Source of the DNA: Camarhynchus parvulus
Taxonomy: Eukaryota > Chordata > Aves > Passeriformes > Thraupidae
Assembly (NCBI RefSeq): GCF_901933205.1
Contig: NC_044581.1
Location: forward strand, 9,720,001-9,784,000
Length of the DNA stretch: 64,000 bases
Direction of reading: 5' to 3'
Positions 23,861 to 36,100 of this stretch are shown piece by piece. The position numbers and the translations under genes are program-made. The notes under the pieces are model-generated. The model was not told the DNA's origin and did no database searches. It saw nothing but the letters and a program-made list of their open reading frames with translations. Each line of letters starts with the position of its first letter. Position 1 is the stretch's first letter.

Positions 23861-26800
23861 GGAGCTTTTAGCTTGTGGCTGTTGCCCTGCATTGCAGCGT
23901 TTCCAGCGTGCATCTGTGCATAGCAGCACCTCTTACATCCCCCTGTATTTCATGGATTCCAGCAGTGGGGTGTGGGGTGATGCTTGCTGCAGTTGTTCCA
24001 GGTCTCTTTAGCCCTGCTGGGCTGTCCCAAAATGCCACAGGAGGGGTAAGGGCTGGTGCTGGGCAGCACAGCAGGAGCCAGGCTGTTGCTGGAAACTTGA
24101 AGCAGTTGTGAAAAGTCTGCTGTGCCTGTGCACACTGTGGCTTGAAGTGCTTTATGAATCTGACAGCCTGGCCCCTCTCACGGGGAGAGGGGAGGCTCTC
24201 TGGGCTTGCCCCCTGCCAAACTGCAACTGCCTCCTCCAAAGCCTGCCACAGCTCAAGCCACTGTTCAGATAAGGACTATAAAATATGCATGTGCACCAAG
24301 GCCAGCTATTTTATCAGGGCTGTAACTGCTGCAGATAATGTGACAGCCCTGTGCCCTGCACTTGTGTAATAAATGCTGGCACTGGGATGCACGTAGGAAA
24401 TGCTCTGTAAGACTACAGAACAGACTGTGGAACAGGACCCCTAACAGAAGATGTTAGTGAAGTGAGGGTGGATTGGGAAATGCAACATTAACCCAGAAAT
24501 CAAGACCACAGAATGTAAATGTAGGTTATAAATCAGTGTCTTCTGCTGTTAGTGTTCCTTCCTGATGTTCCTCTGCTCTGAGCTTGGCTCCTGGAGGAAA
24601 GGTTCCATTCTTTGGCTGGGGCAGGTTAAAAAAACAGCGAGCTAATTCCATATTTGTTTTTCAAGATGCTAAATGCAGCTTTACAACTTGCATTCAGATA
24701 TACCAGGGTGAGTTTGACAGGCCTTCATACCTCATGGCGCTCCCAAGGCAAGTATTAATTGCCCCATAAAACACACAGTGTCATGTCTTGTGGCTCAACG
24801 TGTTACAGGTCTGTGCAAACTTGTTTTATAGCCCTAACAGCCCACTACTGCTTCTGAGAAATGTTTTCCTTTTAATGGGGGAAAGAAAAACAGCATTTAA
24901 AAATATTATAACAGTGACAAGGAAGAAAGAATGCGATAGAATTTCTGTGGGCCAGAAAAGCTGTCACAGATTAAACACCTGTTATAAATGGGTGCACATA
25001 TATTATTTTGTATTAAGGGGGTCTTCTGTCTAGAGAACAAATCCATCTCCCCTAATTTGACACTCTACCTGTTATCTGGGCCAAATGTTGCCTTAATTTG
25101 TCTTAAGGCAGAAGCAGAAGAGAGCATGTGTATGTGCAAGTGCAGCCACATCCCCTGGCTCAGCAGTGCACCAGTGAATCTGTGTTTGGTGCTCCAGAAC
25201 AGGCCATGGCCTTCACAGCCTCATTGCATGCCAGAGCCTTTTGCTGTGGGTCTGACTCTTATTTATTTACCCAGGATGTTTCTAGAACAATTATGGCAAC
25301 TGAGAACAGCAGAGCAGATCTCCTGGCCATTGAGAATTGTGATTGTCCTTTCCAAGTCTTCCAGTTCCCACTCCCACATCTCCAGGAATGACAGTGAGAC
25401 AGCCAGCGAGCAGATTACAGCCCCCAAGATTCACACATGGTGTAGCTTTACTGCGGTCAAAAAGGATTATTTCCAATGTCTAATCACAAGCATGTGGCTT
25501 GAGCCTGATCAGAGTAAGCTCAGTTCCTTGGCCCATTCCTTTCTGGTTGTCTTTCCAATCTTAATTCTAGGCAAGCACCAATAAGGGGATTGGAACTTGC
25601 TGCTCCTCTTCAAAAAGTATTTTTAGCCCATTCCCCTCTGTGCAATAAGTAGTTAATACTGGATTTAGTACCTGCTGTGCTGTGAGCTATTACCTTTGTG
25701 ATATGGGAGCATTTTATATCCACTTTTCACTCTGTACCGCTGGCAGAATGATTTCATGATGTGTATAGATGTTGAAGATTCAGACTTAAGATTTGTTGAT
25801 GTGTTGCCAAATATCTAGCATAGGCATCCAATTAAACTACAATTTAGCTTTTCATGGGCTTTGCTTTGTTAATCTGGATGATTTTTCTGCTTTAGCTCAA
25901 AAATGAGGAAAGATCCAAAGATATTCAAGTGACAATTATCTGGCAATGAGATCTGACTGAAGTTTACTTATTAAAGACTGTAACAATACAATTTTCTCTA
26001 CCAAAGCTAAGCTGAGGGTCTTGCTGAGGTTTGGGCTAGAATATTTTTGTTGCTGCCTATGCTCTATGATATACACAACTTCTGTCTTTAAAAAATGCAC
26101 AATGTTTTCAGGAACTGCTGCTGCACAGTTGTTGAGCAGGAAATTGTTTTTGTTTGCAATAATGTGATGTGAAGTGAAAGGGTACTCTAATTTATAAATA
26201 GGTAAATATTGCTTTTATAAGAGTTAACTCTAACTCTATTATGTATAAATATTTTCCATTTTGCAGTTGTAAAATCAGCTGAAGTTGGAACCTAATTCAT
26301 GAAGGTTCTGAAGATTTATGAAGCATTCCCTTTGTGTTCTCCTCAGGACACACAAGGGACGTGCTTCCCCTGCCCATGTGAATTATCCCTTGTGAAATCC
26401 ATTTTTGGTGATTTATCAATCCTCTATACCCTTGCTTGCAGGCTAATGTAGCTGAGAGCTACTGTGTGTAACAGTCCCTTAAATCAAGGAGAAATAAGGA
26501 GGTTTGTTCAAGTAGATTAAGAAGTTGAAGGGGCAATTCCCCACCCCACTTTTCATTCCTGTATCCTTGCTGCTTCCAAGAGCTCCAGTTACAGAAGAGC
26601 TCTGTGCACTTGCCCTCATTCTCAGCCTGGTTCTGCTGCAGTTGAGGCTCTTCTGTGGTCTGAGGCAGGAGGCTGAGGAAATGAGCTTTTTTTGAGGTCA
26701 CAAAAATCTGCATCTTTTTGATGAAAAAGTAGGGCCAGGAGGAAAAGCTTGAGGAGGAAGACACCTCTGCAATTTAAGGCTGATGGAGTTTGAAAACTGT

Positions 26801-27447
26801 CTCTGGCCTATCAGAAACAACAGCAACCAAAACCAAAGCAAAAAACCCCACAAACAAAACGTGCATTCAAATTGTTGTTTCCCAAGGCTTCAAAGTGAGC
26901 TCACACATGGATCATGGTGTGGCATGCATTATAGGAAATGTGATATTGTGTCACTGTGATGCACTCAGCATCTAAAAAAAAAGAAAGTTTTATGATCCTG
27001 TATAGTTTTGCTTCAGTTTCCTGGCTGAGTCTTGTCACAAAATTCCCAGGTCATGTCCATGGAGACGGAATGCTTTCAGAGGCAGTGACTTCTCATCTGG
27101 TTGAAGCTCCCAGAGGGACCATGACTTCAAGATGGCACCCTGGGCATAACACTGGAACATAAATTATTCCTTGGGGTTTTCCTTGAGTACCACCAGAGCA
27201 CTGGTAGCACCTGGGATGATCTCAGGGTGAGAGCCTGAAATCTGGTAAGAATGAGGCATTGGGAATTAGCACCAAAATGGCTGAGTTGGTGAGAAGACAC
27301 AGAAGAGAATTATTTGTCACAGCTCTTCTATGGTAGGGCAGTGGGCAAGGCCATGAAATCCAGTGAGAAGCCTCAGCCTGAGGGCACAGGGAGCCCTCCT
27401 GGCACAAGTCCAGGGTCAGCTGTGGAGGGAGGCTGGAGTGCAGGATT

Positions 27448-27460
27448 GCTGCTGCTGCTG
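27448..27460. repeat. (GCT)4 microsatellite
   Basis: A short trinucleotide run in a GC-richer patch, close to the lower limit of interest for a simple repeat. Confidence 0.7.
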
Positions 27461-27741
27461 GGGGCCTGGAACTGCTGGAGGCTCTGGAAAGTGTAGGGCT
27501 GCAGAGTATTTGGGAATGTTTTGTTGCTACATGACCAAAATAACTTTTCATAGGAAAATCAGTGGAACTAGCAGGATTAAAGATGCTTAAAAATTAGACA
27601 TAAGGTAGATACGTTGTTAATCTCTGTGCCTGTTATCAGTGGAAGAAGCTACATAGCTTCTTTAAGAGAAGTGACCTGTTTTATTCATGTCTGAATAAAA
27701 GTCTGTGCAAAAGCAAAATTAGTTTCCTCTACATGTCCAAG

Positions 27742-27787
27742 CTGTCTGTAACTTTCTAGTGCAGCTGTCTCTAACAGTCTAGTGCAG
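27742..27787 (+). repeat. Tandem duplication of a 23-bp unit
   Basis: The units at 27742-27764 and 27765-27787 begin CTGTCT and end TCTAGTGCAG. They match at 20 of 23 positions with no gap, so the duplication is relatively recent or conserved. Confidence 0.9.
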
Positions 27788-28260
27788 CAAAATGCAAGTG
27801 GTGTTTGGATTTAGAATCAAAAGTTGCTTTGAGGATTGATAAATCACAAAAATGAATTTCACAAGGGATAGTTAAAATAATATCATGACTGGTGGCTCAG
27901 ATAACACAATGAAGGGAAAAAACAGCATTACAGAAATAGGAATATAGTGTAATTGTAGTGAATTGAAGTTGAATAGAATGAAGATGTGAATTACAAGGAG
28001 TTTGTCGTGAAGGAAGGTAAAATGTGAGCTTGAAATGAATTACTGCAGCTTTGGAGCTGCAGCTTATTGCAGTGGCTTTGGAGATGGGATGGGTTGGTGG
28101 GTAACAGAGAAATCCCCTTTCACTGAATGTCAGGAAAGGCACTTTGCTTAGAAACAACTTGTTGCATCTTCTATGTTTCATCATCGTTAGCACACAGCAC
28201 CTAGTTCTATCCCTTGGTGATAATTCCCCAAAAAGGATTTTGAATGTGAAACTGGTGCAG

Positions 28261-28332
28261 GTGACTGTATGTGTGGCTATTAATAGTATATATAATGTGA
28301 CTGTACATGTGGATATAAATATTATAAAATAT
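28261..28332 (+). repeat. Degenerate tandem duplication of about 36 bp
   Basis: Two adjacent units begin GTGACTGTA and share a TGTGG-TAT-AATA pattern: about 28261-28296 and 28297-28332. Similarity is good in the first half and fades in the AT-rich second half. Confidence 0.7.
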
Positions 28333-28959
28333 TTTTGGTATTGGTTTGAGAAATGGGCTCTCAAATATAAATGGAGATGAGATTGTTTTGGCAGCAAAAT
28401 GTTCCTACCAAATTTGTTTATCAGGGTGGGGAAAATGAACAACTAATATATAAGCTTATAATTATGAATGCAAACATTTATTGACTAGTTTGAGACAACT
28501 CAACTCTTAAATCACTGGTAGCATCTTTTAATATTGATTAAGGTAAATACTCTAGTGATAGCATTAATCAATATCTGTGTGTAAATCAACATGTGATGGT
28601 TTTACTGTATGTTTAATGTTTTTGAGTTATGTGCTTCTGGTACTGAAACAATAAACCAGAGGCTGGAAATCATTTTGGTCCTGACAAAAGGTGCTGCCTT
28701 TCTTAAAACATTTACATTTCAGATAATTGGCTGCAGCACCTGACAGCAGCACTGTAGCCTGATTGAAGCTGTGTCCCAGTAGTGCCACTATAAACCACAG
28801 CACTGAGAGTTCATAACCAGGGCAGATTTGGAGGGGAAAAGGGAGGGCACCAAGTTTTTAAAGCTGCAATGTGATACACAAAGTCTCAGTAACTTGAGCA
28901 TTTTGAAAACATCTCTTTAAATAAATCACGTCACATTTAGGAGAATGTTTGACTGTAGG

Positions 28960-29110
28960 AATTGTTTGGCTAGAAGTCCAGAGCTAGTCATTCAGGGTAG
29001 CTTGATCTCTGCCAAATTAATGAATATCAGCCCATGTTCATGAATATTTAATGGCTGGGAACTAATATAATTCACATGGCTTTGCTGCTTTCAACTCTGT
29101 ACGAGTTTCC
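28960..29110. promoter_or_regulatory. Weak candidate conserved non-coding element
   Basis: AATTAATGAATATCAG and CATGAATATTTAATGG carry two ATGAATAT-like POU/homeodomain words about 25 bp apart, followed by CTAATATAATTCACATGG with a CATATG-class-like E-box relative. The text is non-repetitive and of the style seen in enhancers, but this is a weak judgement from word content only. Confidence 0.25.
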
Positions 29111-30262
29111 ACATTCTTGCCCAAAGCATCAGTGCCTCCACAGGGGAAATATCATGTGTGTTGTGTCTCATGATGCTTTTGCATATATTACTGACTTAAA
29201 CACCACACTTAGCACTCAGTATGACACAAATTTAGGATTACCCTAAGAAATGGTTTCCAGTACCTGTTCACTGAAAGCAGAATTTGGGTTTATGCTGAGC
29301 TCAGGCTGTGGTTTGGCCCCTGCTAGAAATTGGCTGAAGGTCAGTGTTACTCACAGTTCCACCTCAGCAGTATCACTGTGCAAGAACAAACTGGTACCAA
29401 AAGAGTTGGACCTTTAAAATCTGTCACTGAGTCCTGAAAGAGGTTCAGCCTTCCTGTAACTAACCACAAAATATTACCAAAAAGCCTCAAAACAGGCAAA
29501 TACACCAAAACAGATCAACTCAAGCCCCAGGAAGTCCAGGGCAACTTGCCATTTCTCTTTTACTATTGGCATATTCACATGATCTGGCTCTCCATGGAAT
29601 TGTAATTTGATGACACTAATGATTATCCAGGAATAATTTTTCCACTGGGGAGAAAAATGTAGCACAGCCAATTTGGGTGATGAAATAAGTGATTCAATGG
29701 TTTAAATACTAATAAAAATTGAAATATCTTAGTGAGTAAGGGTTAATTGAAGAGCTTTTTTCCAAGCCCACTTAGCTAAAAGTAATTAAAAAGGAGAGAA
29801 AAACCAACATAATCGAGGCTATTGATATTGTGAGGGTTAAAAAATAAAAAATGCTGTGTCAGTTTCTGTCCTTGGAGAGCCTGAGGAACCCTCAGGCACC
29901 ATATTCACAGTCATTTCAGGCAAGTAAATAACAAAACCAGAAAAATATCTTAGGCCATTGCCTGGAGAGGGGCTTAAAAAATATTAAGAAAAGACATGAG
30001 CAATAAACAGTCCTTGTAGCTTTCCCTGAAGCAGGAATACTGTCAGGAACAGCTTTTTAAAAATAATAATAAAAAATCCAGGATCTTCTGGGCATGAATG
30101 AGCTTAGCTCTGGTGATGTTTCAGTGACATACATCAAAGCATACCTTCAACGTGTAAATTTGCCTGACACATTTTTAAAGTCTCCGTGGGGCATTTGCTG
30201 CTGTTATCAGTTAGACTTGAGATCCCTAATTATATTACATTTGGAATTTGATGGTCTGTTTT
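29111..30262. other. Non-coding unique sequence, no gene seen
   Basis: AT-rich unique DNA with short A-rich runs near 29840 and 30060. I see no coding exon, RNA gene or named transposon. Confidence 0.55.
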
Positions 30263-30309
30263 ATGCAGGAGGTCAGCCCAGACTGTAATGGTCCCTGCTG
30301 GCCTTTGTA
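30263..30309 (+). mobile_element. Ancient CR1/L3-like LINE 3' remnant
   Basis: The words ATGCAGGAGGTCAG, then GACTGTAATGGTCCCTGCTGGCCTT, match the tail pattern GGTCAGACTAGATGATC-AATGGTCCCTTCTGGCCTT found near the 3' end of old CR1/L3-like LINEs of amniotes. Part of the middle (TAGATGATCA) is missing or changed. The copy is short and diverged, so it should predate the other CR1 fragments here. A chance resemblance is possible because only about 47 bp is involved. Confidence 0.6.
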
Positions 30310-31830
30310 TTTATGCTTGTAATGAGTAAAACATCTCATCCTGCAGACACTTGGGCAGCTGGGTGTGTTAGCACACAATAGATGACTTCAGGAACATTAA
30401 CCACAGGGCTCAGTGACGTTATAGCTCTAAATATTTGGAAACTCAAACCCTGAATATCTATTACTGTTACCTTAAACTGAAAAATTTGCTGCTGAAATAC
30501 AAAGGTACAAATTTTTTCACATGTTTTGTGTAAGAGTTTGGTTTTAGATTTACTTCTTATCATGTCTGTTTAGATGGCTGCTGTTAACACAGCATGAATT
30601 TATGTAGTGGAGATGCATTTGAGCTAGAGAGGCTTCTGCCCCAATGTGAGTCACCAGGTATCTTCTGGGCTGTTCGCAGCAAATTCCTGCTTTCTTGTCA
30701 TACCTGAGGAGGTTTCTCTGTGTGTCTTGAAACTGCTCCATAAGAGAGCTGGCATTATTTTAGCTTTCTCTGTCACCTCAGGGTGCTGCTAATGCTGCTA
30801 ATGACTCCCAGGTTGTAAGGTGCACCTTCTCCTTGATGCCTCTTACAGGCCATTAACTTCTTTGATGCATGAGTGTCAGGAAATAATGTCAAAACCCCAA
30901 CCTTCTCAAAAGCCTGCTGGAGGGAGTTGAAAGAAAACTCAAAATAACAGTAAAGCAGGAAAGTTGAGTAAACTATTTTTCTTTACTCATTGAATTTAAT
31001 ATGCAGTCAAAACTGAGCCAATGTAGTGATTTTCTTGTTTATAAGCATATAAAATTAAGAGTTACTGGCTCTCTTACTTATGAAGATTAATATCAGATGT
31101 AAACCTTAGTGTATTCTCTGTCACAGTTTTTCTTGATAGTTGTATTTCAGCCTTTTCTAAGTCCATGTGTTGTGAGTAGATCAAGAGCCACTTAGTATTA
31201 TAATTTCAATCCAAAACCAAACAGAGAGACTTGAATATTGGTTCTCCAAGGTAAATCTAGATGGCACAGTACCAAAGATGATTTACATGGCATCACCTTT
31301 CCTCTGGCACTAACCAGAGATGAGAGTTTGTCCTTGGGAAACAATTTCATGGAAGAGCTCTATCAGACCAGAGAGCAATCTCTGTTCTGCTAAGGGTTTA
31401 AGAAGGGTTGGTATTCTGTAAGGCAGATATATGGTCTTGGTAGTCATATGTAACTCTGAAATGGGTCAGCACTTAATCTCCTGTGTGATGAAAACACTGA
31501 TTTGAATAAACAAAAAAAACCAAACAACAAATCCCAACACAGCTTAGGGGATATGGAGTTTCAAACCTGACACTAATCCAAGTGTTTTAGTTTACAAGTC
31601 CAAACCAAAACATCTCTGCCATGTCTGATGGTAGAAGTGTTTAAAGGTGACTGAAGTCACACACACCATTATCCATTCGTCTGGAGACTCCACAATGGGA
31701 ATAATGAGGACTGCTCGTTCTTCTATGGAAACTTTCATCAATAGGTTAAAGACAAAAAAGGGTAAACTCCCATAAGGGAGAGTTATGAGAGAGAAGGGGA
31801 CAGACAGACTTCTTAGCAGGGCTGGTGGTG
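30310..31830. other. Non-coding unique sequence, no gene seen
   Basis: AT-rich unique DNA. It holds a 9-bp unit TGCTGCTAA present twice in tandem at 30784-30801. I see no exon or RNA gene. Confidence 0.55.
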
Positions 31831-31959
31831 AACAGGACAAGGGACAAAGGTTTTAAACAGGGCTCTGAGCAACCTGGTCCAGATGTCCCTGCTCATTGCA
31901 AGGGGACTGGACTATCCAAGTTTTAAATGCTCCTTCCAAACCAAACCTTTGTATGATCT
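31831..31959 (+). mobile_element. CR1 LINE 3' fragment with internal deletion
   Basis: The left part (AACAGGACAAGGGACAAAGG, TTTTAAAC) resembles the CR1 block with GGACAAGGGGCAATGGTTTTAAAC, which lies well upstream of the 3' end. It then jumps at about 31858 to the 3' block GGGCTCTGAGCAACCTGGTC, AGATGTCCCTGCTCATTGCA, GGGGACTGGACTA and CCTTCCAAACCAAACC, ending TATGATCT. The jump implies a deletion of the sequence normally between these blocks. The copy is a non-coding relic that lacks the repeated 3' terminus in full. Confidence 0.9.
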
Positions 31960-32559
31960 GAAAAGTGAGGGAGAGGAACCCAGGCAGAAGCTCAGGCTCC
32001 AGGCCATTCCCTCTGCATGTGTGCTAATGCTGCTGCTGCTGCATGGCTCTTGAGCAAATAGTCCACAGAGCTTGTCTGTGATGATGCCCAACTCGGTGTG
32101 TAGGAAAGTAGAGAGAAGATGAGGTGGTGAGAGAAGAGTAGGAGCTGCAGCTCCTCACAGACTTCTTGGTGCCAGATTTTTGTTTTTACATGCAACACTC
32201 ATGGAAATTGGTTTATACTAGGAAATAGATGCATTTATGGGGCCTGAGTGGAGCTGCAGTGAGGAGCAGTTACAGGAGGAGCCCCAAAGGCATTGCCAGA
32301 CTTTCCTGGGAGCATCCAGGCTTTCTTGGAAATAGAGGGAGTTCCTAATAATCCCGAAGTACAGGTTGGACACATGGCATGGGAGAGATTCTCCTCAGTA
32401 CAGTGTAAACTTGCACCAGGGAGGGAGGTTGGGACTTAGGGATGTGAGATGGAGGTTTTGAAGTGCTGAAGAGGGCTAAAAAGCTGAGGTCAGAAGGCAA
32501 CTTTTGCCTGGGAAAGTGGCTCACAACTGCTCCATCTCTGAGCTTTGGCTAGATGCCAC
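31960..32559. other. Non-coding unique sequence
   Basis: Unique DNA with a short (TGC)5 run. I see no gene or named transposon. Confidence 0.55.
32028..32042. repeat. (TGC)5 microsatellite
   Basis: A short uninterrupted trinucleotide run in non-coding sequence. Confidence 0.8.
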
Positions 32560-33110
32560 AATCTAAGCCTAAATAATTTGTGATGGGATGACAAAAGCTC
32601 CTTTGGCTTTCATGTTACACTGCACCTTTTGAATTTTTTAAGGATTGAGTCCTAGCTGCTTTATATGTGGATGGTTTTACATTTAATGAGGTGCTGCTAA
32701 TTTTCAGTTTAGTCTATTTATTCTTTCTTATGAAGAGCAGAAGCAGCTGCTAATTCCCCTTGAGAGTGCTCATGTAGAGTACCTGCACCCACCTACGTGT
32801 CCTCATAAATTGTTTCCTGAGCTAAAATGAGCTCTCAGTATTCATTTACTTGCTTTTGGCAGATTTAAGTGGGAATATAAATCTGCATCCGCTTTTTGAT
32901 TCACAAATGCATTTTATTCCATAAAGAATTAATGTGGCCACATCTGAAAACTGCACCTCTGTTTCTGCTAAGTTATAGTCTTTCCTTTCTGTCAAGTTCC
33001 TTCTCTCCCCTGCCCCCATTTGCCTGCTCCCATATTGCTAAATAACTGTAGTTTTAGTGTTGCCAGAACAGAATATTCACTAGCAATTCTCAATTCTGAC
33101 ATCCTAAAGC
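32560..33110. promoter_or_regulatory. Weak candidate conserved non-coding element
   Basis: Complex, non-repetitive AT-rich text with CCTTTGGCTTTCATG (SOX/TCF-like CTTTG), TTTAATGAGG, GCTAATTTTCAG, GCTGCTAATTCCCC, CATAAATTG and GAATTAATGTGG. The run of homeodomain-like words without simple repeats over about 550 bp resembles enhancer DNA. No direct evidence of constraint is available from a single genome. Confidence 0.3.
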
Positions 33111-36100
33111 CCTAGAGTCATATTTCAGGCCTGGATGGCACTTAAAGGCCCATAATCTTTTGCTGAATGGGTTTTGCAATACTCAGGCTGAGGCAAATTA
33201 TTCAGTTTAAGGACCTGAGCTGCTCCGGGAATTCAGGGCTCGAATGTGGCACACGCTGTTGTTTTTAATTATTTATTTATTTAGAAAATGTTTGAGCAGG
33301 AAAACCTGCAGGGATGGAACATTTCACATATCGTTAGTTCCTGGCACCACGGCCTTGGAAAAGAAAACACAGCCATTACACCATCCATCCTTGGCATTTG
33401 AGCTCCAGCACAGAGTGGGGAGCCCTGGAAAAGCCCAGGGAGAATGGGAGAGGGCTGGGGGCAGGGGAGGAGCTTTGGGGGGTCAGTCTCTTTCCAGTCA
33501 AGGAGAATGAGATTTAGTAACAAAAGATAAAATCCACAGATCGTCCCTGTAATGATCGTTTGATTTGTTTGATTGAAAGAGTTAGGACTGTTGGTGGCCT
33601 GGTGAATCCTGGCGTTTTTTCCTGGATAATTTAGGAAAGGCTCTTTCAGGGTCTTTGTCAGAAAAGCAGTACCGGGATGAATTCAAAAGCCCTTTCTGCA
33701 CCAAAAGTGTTCATGATGAAGGCTCAAACTTCTATGTTCCCTGGAAATTTTTTCCAGGGTATTGCAAGGATAAATCTAATAATTTTATGCTATGGCTAAT
33801 AAAAGATTCCCACTGGTGGTCCAGTAAGTTTAAGGATTACCCTTGTGAGCTGCTCTGTGATGTAACATAGTGCCTGAATACTTTTGGTATCCTTATTGCC
33901 TCAGAGATAACACAAAATAAATCTGACTATGGCAGGACAGAAGACTTCTTTAAGCCTTAGTTTACAGAGAGAAAAGGGAAGTATGTTTTGTATAATTAAT
34001 ACTATAAATAAGTTAAAATTTTAGCTCCTCAGTTCACAGAACTCTGTCTCTGCATGTATTTTTACACTGATGGAGGCAGTAATTATTTTATGACCTTATC
34101 CTCCCTCCCTGCAAAGTTCACAGAGCATTACCCCAGGGCTAATTTGTTGATTACTCGAGGGTTCTGCCCTCATTGCAACATGAGTAGTGGTTGTGGCATC
34201 AAGCTGTTTTGCAGCAGCCCAGAGTCTGGTGCAAATTTCAAACCTCTTTGGCATGAAAACTTAGTAGCTCAGTAATGCTATTCATTCCCATTACATACAT
34301 CTATTTCATATATGTAGCTGTTTCTTCTGTTCGGGGATTTACCTAAAATTATGGGAGGAATCCTCCTTTGTAGGTTTATTGCCCCTTTGTAGCGGCCCAT
34401 GGGTTCCCAGTGTTGCTCCTGGCGGGGATGGTGTCCCTCAGCCTCCTCAGGGACCGAGGATGGCACACGCTGCTGCTGCTGCTGTGTGCTGGCACTGCCA
34501 GGGCAGTTTAACTTCAGCAACCTGCAGCACCAGGCCTGCCAACAGTTTAAAGGCACAGCTCTCAGTGAACATGAAGTATTTAAACTCAGATGGTTTTCTA
34601 CCCCCTGGTAAGAAAGAGTTGGCAGCTTTCACCTTGGAGCTCTGATAATTTTTTAAATTTTTTATTTTTTTCTCTTCTTTCTTTCCACCAAAGGTTGTGC
34701 AAGCTAAGTGAGCAGTGCCTGAGGTGCCTCCTTTGTGGAGCTGCTCAGTCACTTCTTGCCAGATGATAGGGCTTCTGTAAAGAGGAGCTTTATCACTTCT
34801 AAGTTGGTATTTTTTGGTGTAGTAAATCTCTATAAATAGCTTTTTGCTTGTCTGGAGCAGTTTAGATGGGATAACTGCAATTAAGACGCTGCTGTCAGAA
34901 GACTACTTTAAGTTGACTTTGCTTATTTCTTTTAAAAGTCTGTGGTTTTTTGCAATTCCTTTTGCCTCAGTTCTTATTGGAATTCAGTATTTAACAAAGG
35001 AGCTAATGGTACCAATGAGTATCAGCTGAGCTCATGTTTTGCATAAAGGTCCTACGTGGGTTTGAGCACGCAGCACTGCTGAGGCCTCAGCCAAAACCCA
35101 CAACCTTCAAAACCACTGGGCTTGTGATTCAGGCCACCTGAGTGTGTCAGAGATTTTCCAGCCTCCCTCCATAGAGCCCTGGCTGGAAGGACAAACCCCT
35201 GCTCTGAACTGATCTCCATGAGCACTCCCAGCACCGAGCATCCTGTGCCCACCTGGGCTGCTCTCCTGTCACGGGCACCAGCTCTCTGCCCAGCACGCTC
35301 TGGGCACAGGGAAACAGCCAAATCCAGGCCAGGAACAGGCCAACACCTTAAAATAATCATACCATCCTTTACTGGAGCCCATTGGGCTGCAGGGATTTGA
35401 GAGAGTGCTCAAAGCTTGGCCCTGTTTAATTGGTGTCCATGCAGAGGCAGCAGTCTGGTTGTGGCAGGCATGTTCTCAGGTTGTAGGAGTGAGGAGTTAC
35501 TGAGGATCCTGGCTAACTGGAACCATGAATTTTATTGAGTTGGCTGTGTTAAAGCATAGCTTTTTGCCAAGCACTTCACTTTAGTCAGATGGAATTCTCT
35601 GTTGATACATTAGAGAATCTTACTGAGCTCCTGTGTACCTGGATTAAGCAGTGCTGGTGATACCAGTTAAGACACATAAGTGTGGGTTGTGTTTACATTA
35701 AAAAATTGTGAGTGTATTATTGGATATATTATTTTTGGCATTTCAGCATGGATCATTGCCTCCAGAAACATTTTGTAAGTTTTATGTGCTTTTGCACTGT
35801 TAAACTGTATTATGTGTCCTGTATTTGCGTTGGCCTAAATCATTTGAATTTAGTTAAAACCCTGGAATTTGTTCAGCTTGCTGGTGGAAATTTATTTTTA
35901 TTGTATATCCAGATACATGAAAACTGGATGTGGAAAATCAGCTGCTTGTTTGCTTGGTGTATCCCAGGAAGAACAGAGTGTTACAGGATTTTGTAATAGC
36001 TTAGTCCCAAATCCATGACTGTGCTCAAGGCAATAGTTACAAGTGTTCTAAGGAAGACTTTCTGCTTGACTTGGGCTTGAAGTTTCTGAGAACACCTAAA

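Larger units (their letters stand above)
22351..28959. other. Non-coding unique sequence, no gene seen
   Basis: This holds three short tandem duplications (23794, 27742 and 28261, listed separately), GC-richer patches at about 24000-24260 and 27050-27500, and otherwise AT-rich DNA. The window's two longest ATG-started frames lie here: 198 codons at 24988-25584 on + and 181 codons at 27897-28442 on -. Neither has a signal peptide plus domain pattern, Cys/His spacing or low-complexity pattern that I recognise, and neither is bounded by good splice sites. Confidence 0.5.

Noticed and set aside
24988..25584. 198-codon plus-strand open frame, the longest ATG-started frame in the window
   Set aside because: No recognisable domain, signal or repeat pattern in the translation, no credible flanking splice sites or promoter, and a length compatible with the tail expected from six frames over 64 kb.
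27897..28442. 181-codon minus-strand open frame
   Set aside because: No recognisable family or motif; it overlaps a degenerate AT-rich tandem duplication (28261-28332), which would not be expected inside a conserved gene.
33230..33260. GGCTCGAATGTGG as a tRNA T-arm
   Set aside because: No matching A-box, anticodon arm or acceptor stem at the required distances.
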